DNA of 64,000 bases from positions 124,001-188,000 of the forward strand of contig CBDETN010000028.1 in assembly GCA_965242915.1 (NCBI GenBank), read 5' to 3'. The translations under genes and the position numbers were made by a program. The stretch is from CAJXII01 sp965242915. Its GTDB lineage: Bacteria > Campylobacterota > Campylobacteria > Campylobacterales > Arcobacteraceae. The notes below the pieces were generated by a model. It was not told the DNA's origin. It did no database searches and worked only from the letters and a program-made list of their open reading frames with translations. Positions 58,853 to 64,000 of the stretch are shown one piece after another. How positions within the stretch are numbered: position 1 is the first letter of the stretch; each line of letters begins with the position of its first letter.

Positions 58853-59845
58853 CTAGAGTTCTTTTACTCTAGGTGCAATATCAATTTCATCAATTCCTAT
58901 AAAATCATTTTGTTTATATTGTTCAATTGCCACTCTTCCAATCATAGCTGCATTATCACTACAATATTTTAAATCAGCTAACAATAATTCATCACAATTA
59001 AATTGTTTTAACAATATATCTATTTGTTTTCGCAAATGTAAGTTTGCACTAGCGCCTCCTACTATTGCAAATCTAACAGGCGATTGTTGCTTGAAGTATT
59101 TTTTTAATTTCATTATTAAATGTGCCACAGCAGTTTTTTGAAAACTTGCACATATATCTTTCTTGTCTTGTAATGATAATTCACCTAACTTTAAAATCTG
59201 TACCCGAACGGCATTTTTAAGTCCAGAATAACTAAACTCTATATTTGGTGACTGTCGTAAAGGTATTGGAAAATTAAATCTGTTTTCATCACCTTTTTGA
59301 CTATATTCTTGCACTATTGGACCACCTGGGTATCCAAGTTCTAACATTTTAGCTACTTTATCAAAACTTTCGCCAAAACTATCATCACTTGTACTTCCAA
59401 CTATTTTCATATCATTTAAACTTTTTACTTCAATTATCTGGGTGTGTCCGCCTGATACTAATAAAACTGTAATGGGCATTTTTGTATCTTCTTCAATAAA
59501 AAGAGAATAGATATGACCCTTTAAATGATTAACTGAAATTAATGGAATATCTAAACTAAGACTTAAAGCCTTTGCCATTGTAACACCTTCCATTAATGTT
59601 ACAGAGAGCCCAGGGGTAGAAGTGACTGCTATTGCTTTTAAGTCTTTAAAATATCCTTTACATTCTTCCAAAATTTTAGGAAGTGCTTCTATATGTAATC
59701 TTGCAGCTAGCTCTGGAACAACACCGCCATATACGCTATGTTCTAACTCTTGTGATATCTTTTTATGATAAATTAATTCATTTGTATCAATTTTAGTAAT
59801 TGCGATACTACTGTCATCACAACTTGATTCAATACTTAACAACAT
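58853..59845 (-). CDS. tsaD: tRNA N6-adenosine threonylcarbamoyltransferase
   Basis: About 330 aa of the ASKHA/TsaD family: LSIESSCDDSSIAI at the start, metal ligands in HLKGHIYSLF near residue 108, VSGGHTQI near 130 and FAIVGGASANLHLR near 255. It transfers threonylcarbamoyl to A37 of ANN-decoding tRNAs with TsaB/TsaE. I start it at ATG 59845, which overlaps the upstream stop (TAATG), instead of eight codons earlier. Confidence 0.95.
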   Translation of the reverse strand: MLLSIESSCDDSSIAITKIDTNELIYHKKISQELEHSVYGGVVPELAARLHIEALPKILEECKGYFKDLKAIAVTSTPGLSVTLMEGVTMAKALSLSLDIPLISVNHLKGHIYSLFIEEDTKMPITVLLVSGGHTQIIEVKSLNDMKIVGSTSDDSFGESFDKVAKMLELGYPGGPIVQEYSQKGDENRFNFPIPLRQSPNIEFSYSGLKNAVRVQILKLGELSLQDKKDICASFQKTAVAHLIMKLKKYFKQQSPVRFAIVGGASANLHLRKQIDILLKQFNCDELLLADLKYCSDNAAMIGRVAIEQYKQNDFIGIDEIDIAPRVKEL

Positions 59846-60387
59846 TAATCTACTTCCCTCTCTACCCACTCAACAGCACAACTCAACTCTCCATATCCAC
59901 TGTCAGCATTTATATGTCCTGCATCATCTAATATTTTAAGCCCAATATTAAGTTCACTTTGTAAATCCATAACCTCATTGGTTGTCATATATGGGTCATT
60001 TGTACTACTAACCATAATAATCTCTTTTGCTTTTAAATCTTCAACTATAGGATAAGGAAAAAAAGTTTTTATTTCTTCTATTTGACACTTTTGACTTACA
60101 GGAGCTACAAGCATAAGTTTTTCTATAGGTTTAATATTATACTTGTTTACAAAGTGAAACCATAATATATTTGCCACAGAATGACAAATGACAGTATCAG
60201 GATTAAAATGGTTAAACTCTTTTTCTAGAAATTCTAGCCATTCATCAAGTTTTGGCATATCCTTATTTGGAAACTGGGGAAATGATACTATATAATTTTT
60301 TTTAATTAATTCAGTTGCTGTCCAAGTTTGCCAATGTGGATAATCACTTCCGCCTAATCCGTGCAATATTAAAACTTTTTTACCCAT
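59845..60387 (-). CDS. RBBP9/YdeN-family alpha/beta hydrolase
   Basis: The 180-aa protein starts KVLILHGLGGSDYPHWQTW and has a nucleophile elbow CHSVAN near residue 68, a VSSTNDPYMT Asp segment near 126 and the terminal His in DAGHINADSGYGE. This is the small serine-hydrolase family of YdeN/RBBP9. The substrate is unknown. It starts at the stop of the DUF1566 gene and is coupled to tsaD. Confidence 0.85.
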   Translation of the reverse strand: MGKKVLILHGLGGSDYPHWQTWTATELIKKNYIVSFPQFPNKDMPKLDEWLEFLEKEFNHFNPDTVICHSVANILWFHFVNKYNIKPIEKLMLVAPVSQKCQIEEIKTFFPYPIVEDLKAKEIIMVSSTNDPYMTTNEVMDLQSELNIGLKILDDAGHINADSGYGELSCAVEWVEREVD

Positions 60388-60815
60388 TAATCAGTATCTC
60401 TTACACATCTAAAGAATTTGGGATATGTTCTATTTTCATAATACAATGTTCCACTTTTAATATATAAATAATAACCATACCTGTTAAAAGTTCTCCACGT
60501 ACGGCTAGATGTCCAATATCCCTCTTGTTTAACATGTCTAAAAGCTTTATTAATCATAATTTCATCATCTCTTGTTTTATCAACCATATATACACATTCT
60601 TCTTTTTCGGGCAATCTCCAGTTTGTGTAACCACCAAGATCAAGTTCTTCACAATATTCAATTGCCTCATCTTGGGACCCAAGCAGAACAGTATTCGCTC
60701 TAGTATCCTGCCACATTAAATTATTAGTCTTATCAATAACATAAGAGCCATTTTTCAATAAGCCAGCACCCAGTAAATAAAAATAACTTATGAATAAAAT
60801 AGATAAAATTTTCAC
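60387..60815 (-). CDS. Exported DUF1566 (Lcl C-terminal-like) protein
   Basis: 142 aa with a signal peptide (MKILSILFISYFYLLGAG). The DUF1566 domain shows VIDKTNNLMWQDTR, LGGYTNWRLPEKEE and a C-terminal FFRCVRD. Such domains are lectin-like and extracytoplasmic; the function is unknown. It overlaps the hydrolase gene start by one base. Confidence 0.8.
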   Translation of the reverse strand: MKILSILFISYFYLLGAGLLKNGSYVIDKTNNLMWQDTRANTVLLGSQDEAIEYCEELDLGGYTNWRLPEKEECVYMVDKTRDDEIMINKAFRHVKQEGYWTSSRTWRTFNRYGYYLYIKSGTLYYENRTYPKFFRCVRDTD

Positions 60816-60816
60816 A

Positions 60817-61089
60817 TTAAGCCTTTATGGTAAACTTCTTTCTCTCAAGTCTATCTTGTATTTTTATATCAAGAATTTCAATATTTAACTTATCCTCTTC
60901 TAAAAACACAAGCCCAACCAATTCTTTACATTTTTTTTCATTTTTCACTGTCGGTGTATGTTTTTTCCATTCTTCAAACTTTTTTTCATAAATTTCAACT
61001 ATTTTCTCTTCTTGAAATCTTCTCTCTAACACCAATGCAATTGTAACAATTAAAAGCATTATAAATGGTATCATCATATCACCCATCAC
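60817..61089 (-). CDS. Small membrane-anchored protein of unknown function
   Basis: 90 aa: an N-terminal membrane helix (MMGDMMIPFIMLLIVTIALVL), followed by a charged helical region rich in Glu and Lys. It overlaps dxr by 11 bp and abuts the DUF1566 gene, so it is part of the cdsA-dxr operon. No family recognised. Confidence 0.6.
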   Translation of the reverse strand: MMGDMMIPFIMLLIVTIALVLERRFQEEKIVEIYEKKFEEWKKHTPTVKNEKKCKELVGLVFLEEDKLNIEILDIKIQDRLERKKFTIKA

Positions 61090-62149
61090 AAAATCTCCTT
61101 ACCTCTTTATCTTGTGCAAAAATATCATCTATATTTGCAAGTTTTGTATTATTAAATTTATTTAAAGCTTTTATTGAGAGTTGTGCAATATCTAAAAAGC
61201 CGATTTCTCCTTTTAAAAACTTTTCAACACCTACTTCATTTGCCGCATTTAGAACAACACCTAAATTTTCATTATGCAAAAGTTCATCTTTTACTTCCCA
61301 GATATTATATCGGTTGCATTCAATCTTTTTAAATTCTAAATTTTGCAGCTTCAATAAATCAACCGGTTCTAAGATTTGTTCTTCAACGTTGGGTAAAATT
61401 GCATAAGATATTGGAAGTTGCATATTTGCATGTGCTAAATGTGCTGTTGTACTTCCATCGGTAAAATTAACCATAGCATGAATGATAGATTTTGTTTCAA
61501 TTATAGCATCACAGGCAGTTGTATTAAATAACCACTTTGCTTCAATAAGTTCAAAAAGCTTATTTGTCATAGTTGCGCTGTTTATTGTGATTTTATTTCC
61601 CATTGACCAGTTTGGATGATTTAAAGCTTCTTTGATAGTTACATCTTTTAACTTATCAAGAGGATAATCTCTAAAGCTTCCACCACTTGCAGTGATAGTT
61701 AAACTATCAATTTTTTTGGTTTTATCCATTAAGTACCAAAGTCCAAAATGCTCGCTGTCTATTGGTGTAATATATGAAGTATCTATAAACTTTCCTGCAA
61801 CTACTAAACTTTCTTTATTTGCAAGTGCAACTTTTTTCTTACATTCAATAGCTTTTAAAGTTGGTTGTAAACCAAAAAAACCGACAAGTGCATTTACTAC
61901 TAAGTTTGAATTTGAATTTTCAATAGCATCTAATATAGCTTTTTGACCAGATTGAACATTATTATGATTTACTTTATGAATATCTTTTTCTTCTGCGACA
62001 ATTACAACTAAAGGATTAAACTCTTTTAACTGTTTATTTAAAAGTTCAATATTGTATCCTGCAACTAATACTTCAATCGTTAAATCAAATTTCTTTGCAA
62101 TTTCAAGAGTATTAACCCCTATTGAACCTGTAGATCCTAGTACTATCAA
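61079..62149 (-). CDS. dxr: 1-deoxy-D-xylulose-5-phosphate reductoisomerase
   Basis: The 356-aa enzyme has the NADPH motif LGSTGSIGVNTLEIAKKF, ANKESLVVAG near residue 110, metal-binding PIDSEHFGLW near 134 and the TASGGSFRDYPL loop. It makes MEP, the step after Dxs (40365). It overlaps cdsA by 4 bp, as commonly seen. Confidence 0.96.
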   Translation of the reverse strand: MIVLGSTGSIGVNTLEIAKKFDLTIEVLVAGYNIELLNKQLKEFNPLVVIVAEEKDIHKVNHNNVQSGQKAILDAIENSNSNLVVNALVGFFGLQPTLKAIECKKKVALANKESLVVAGKFIDTSYITPIDSEHFGLWYLMDKTKKIDSLTITASGGSFRDYPLDKLKDVTIKEALNHPNWSMGNKITINSATMTNKLFELIEAKWLFNTTACDAIIETKSIIHAMVNFTDGSTTAHLAHANMQLPISYAILPNVEEQILEPVDLLKLQNLEFKKIECNRYNIWEVKDELLHNENLGVVLNAANEVGVEKFLKGEIGFLDIAQLSIKALNKFNNTKLANIDDIFAQDKEVRRFCDG

Positions 62150-62904
62150 ACAAATAACCTAAGAAGCACAAGCATAATTATTCCACCAAATAAATATCCA
62201 TCCGTTCTATCTAAAATACCGCCATGACCCGGTAAAATATTTCCACTGTCTTTAACATCGGCTTCTCTTTTTAAATAACTTTCAAACAGATCACCAAACA
62301 CAGAAGCTAATGCTACAGTAGCAGATATTAATAAACTTAAAAATATCCCCAATTGCTCTGGAGCAAAAATCAACCCTAAAACAGAAGCAGTTATTATACC
62401 GCCAAATACACCTTCTAAAGTTTTATTTGGACTTGTTGGACAAAATGGTGTTTTCCCCTGACTTCTTCCTACAAAATATGCTCCAATATCAGCACCTGCA
62501 ACTACTGCTACAAGCCAAAGTAATGCTCCCATTCCAAAAGAGATATAAAGTGAAAGTAGAAAAAGAAATGATACGATAGGGTACATAAGCGGTATAAATA
62601 ATTGCTTGTTTAACTCTTTAGTATAAGCTAAAACAGAAGCTAAAATAATACCAACTACAAAAACCAAATCTTCAGGCTGTGGATAAAAACTTGCTGCCAG
62701 CCAAATAATAGAAGCGAAAGTATAAACTTTACTATCCTCAATATTAAAAAGCTGCATAGCTTCATATACAGCTATAATCATTAATACACCTAACATAAAC
62801 CACGTAAGCAAAAATGAATCAACCATCCCCATAACTAAAAATGCTACTAGTAAAGCAAGACCTGTTTTTATTCTTGTACTGCTTGTATTTATTATATCCA
62901 GCAT
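62146..62904 (-). CDS. cdsA: Phosphatidate cytidylyltransferase
   Basis: The 252-aa protein has about seven membrane helices and the CDP-diglyceride synthetase signature KDSGNILPGHGGILDRTDGYLF near the C-terminus. It makes CDP-diacylglycerol from phosphatidic acid, linking to plsC at 52 kb. It heads the leftward cdsA-dxr run. Confidence 0.95.
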   Translation of the reverse strand: MLDIINTSSTRIKTGLALLVAFLVMGMVDSFLLTWFMLGVLMIIAVYEAMQLFNIEDSKVYTFASIIWLAASFYPQPEDLVFVVGIILASVLAYTKELNKQLFIPLMYPIVSFLFLLSLYISFGMGALLWLVAVVAGADIGAYFVGRSQGKTPFCPTSPNKTLEGVFGGIITASVLGLIFAPEQLGIFLSLLISATVALASVFGDLFESYLKREADVKDSGNILPGHGGILDRTDGYLFGGIIMLVLLRLFV

Positions 62905-63032
62905 ATATTGTCCTATATTTATTTTATATTATAAATCCGATTATACACACATTATGCTTTTAGTATAATTTATAAATCAACTGCAAGCATGCGTGATTTA
63001 TAAAAGTTATACTTAACGTAATTAAATGTATA

Positions 63033-63521
63033 ATGCAGCCCATGAGATACTTACTATTTATATCTATTTTATATTCTGCTGTTTTTGCCGATATTCACTT
63101 TAAAGAAACCAGATATATGGCTGCACTTGATTTAGACAGACCGATGCTTGGCAGTTTAAAATTCCAAGATGACAATATGATTATTACTTATACAAAACCC
63201 ACTTTGGAAACTATTAGTTATTATGATGATAAACTTACAATTACAAATGACGATGATACAAAAGAATACTCATTTGAAGAATATCCACAGGCACAATACA
63301 TGGGCTTGATTTTAAAAGCAATTCTTCAAGACAATTACACTTCATTAGATGAATTTTTTGAAATTAAAAAAGAAAACAAACAAGTAATACTTGATGCTAA
63401 AGCCTCTCTTTATAGTACTATAACCTATATTATAATTGATAAAGATGATAAAAACAATGTAACAAAAATCATTATAAACATGTCAAATAAAGACCATATT
63501 ACAATTGAAATCATTAATTAA
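63033..63521 (+). CDS. LolA-like periplasmic protein
   Basis: The 162-aa protein has a signal peptide (MRYLLFISILYSAVFA). The body has the LolA-type unclosed-barrel pattern of short strands (LGSLKFQDDNMIITYTKPTLETI). Together with the downstream RND-type exporter it forms the LolA-like/MMPL pair seen in many proteobacteria, proposed for lipid or lipoprotein export. Start could also be ATG 63042; TATAAT at 63029-63034 overlaps the first ATG. Its 3' end overlaps the next gene by 17 bp. Confidence 0.6.
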   Translation: MQPMRYLLFISILYSAVFADIHFKETRYMAALDLDRPMLGSLKFQDDNMIITYTKPTLETISYYDDKLTITNDDDTKEYSFEEYPQAQYMGLILKAILQDNYTSLDEFFEIKKENKQVILDAKASLYSTITYIIIDKDDKNNVTKIIINMSNKDHITIEIIN

Positions 63522-64000
63522 GTTTTCTAATCTCTTCCTCTTCGGGATTGCCTTAGTTTTATTTTTTATAATACAGCCGCATAATAAAATATCTTTAGAA
63601 TTATCTTCTATGCTTACAGGAGAAGATAAAAAATTTTATCAACTGTCAGAAAAATTCAGTTATGTAAAAACTTTTTTAGTATCAGTTGAAGGATTTGAGA
63701 AAAAGGATTTAAAGAAATTAAAAGAGATTAAAAAAAAGTTATCTAAGCATCCGGAAATAACTATTAATAACCAGATAAACAATAAACAATTTCAACAATT
63801 TAAAAAAACTTATAATTTATATTTAAATGACTTAAACTATGAAAGCAGTGATCAACTTAATACAAAAAAAGAACTTGAAAAAATTTATAAGAAGATGGTC
63901 TCATCTCCATTTTATTTTAATCTAAATCTTAATGATCCGCTTGGTATTATTAAAAAAGACAGTATCCCTAAAGATATTAAATTCAAAAATGGCAATTTAG
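63505..64000 (+). CDS. RND/MMPL-type exporter, N-terminal part (cut by window edge)
   Basis: An open frame from TTG 63505 to the window end (165 codons) starts with a membrane helix (FSNLFLFGIALVLFFIIQPH). A periplasmic helical region (ELSSMLTGEDKKFYQLSEKF) follows, as in predicted MMPL exporters that follow a LolA-like gene. The rest lies outside the window. Translational coupling to the LolA-like gene supports the TTG start. Confidence 0.6.
   Translation, partial: MKSLIKFSNLFLFGIALVLFFIIQPHNKISLELSSMLTGEDKKFYQLSEKFSYVKTFLVSVEGFEKKDLKKLKEIKKKLSKHPEITINNQINNKQFQQFKKTYNLYLNDLNYESSDQLNTKKELEKIYKKMVSSPFYFNLNLNDPLGIIKKDSIPKDIKFKNGNL

Overview
The window is AT-rich (about 30 % GC by eye) and reads as a chromosomal segment of a Campylobacterota (epsilonproteobacterial) species, probably Arcobacteraceae or Sulfurimonadaceae. 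The reasons are the RNase J/RsmA pair, the short HisG, type III CoaX, a PurC-PurS-PurQ run, LytM peptidase-LysA-PheA-HisC-Dxs, and two sensor kinases with the AHQWRQP H-box typical of this phylum. The genus cannot be fixed from the sequence alone.

Bases 1-19.2 kb are ordinary core genome: hemJ (cut by the window edge), rarA, rluB, kdsD, rnj, rsmA, hisF, a nucleosidase-like gene, rlmN, gltX, a two-component pair, an arsC-like gene, then hom, an aminotransferase, rlmB, rsmI and rpmE. Three parS-like ParB sites lie within the first 17 kb.

Bases 19.4-35.3 kb are the striking part. This is a gene-cassette array with at least six attC sites or attC remnants and no integrase in the window (a CALIN, a cluster of attC sites lacking an integron integrase). 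Where both cassette ends survive, the R' core at the start (GTTATCC, GTTATAT or GTTATCT) is the exact reverse complement of the R'' core at the end (GGATAAC, ATATAAC, AGATAAC). Cargo includes an AraC regulator with an in-frame stop, a secreted PEBP-like protein, a RelB/RelE-type toxin-antitoxin pair, an AraC-GyrI regulator, two unknown proteins, an XRE repressor facing an outer-membrane protein over a perfect palindrome, and a two-gene restriction-modification system (nuclease-methylase fusion plus S subunit). The array splits a small chromosomal ORF: its first 13 codons lie at 19395-19436 and its last 72 at 35293-35511.

The array has been colonised by insertion sequences. Two 1324-bp IS110-group elements sit at the same position in two different attC sites. 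Their upstream non-coding region contains, in the order expected for a bridge RNA, segments matching both sides of the attC target and the element's own ends. An IS21 element, an IS3 scar and a frameshifted IS1182 element account for most of the remaining damage.

Bases 35.5-56.9 kb return to core genome: amino-acid, isoprenoid, histidine and purine biosynthesis, a PocR-type kinase, YfgM/BamB-like envelope proteins, CtpA, PlsC, CrcB, TatA, ArgS, RsfS and NadD. A second scar at 57.0-57.95 kb holds a 3' fragment of a tRNA gene (probably Arg), an IS3 remnant sharing 70 bp with the one in the array, a 97-bp MITE-like element and the first quarter of glnS. From 58.2 kb to the end are a Dabb-PpnP fusion, tsaD, dxr, cdsA and a LolA-like gene followed by the start of an RND-type exporter.
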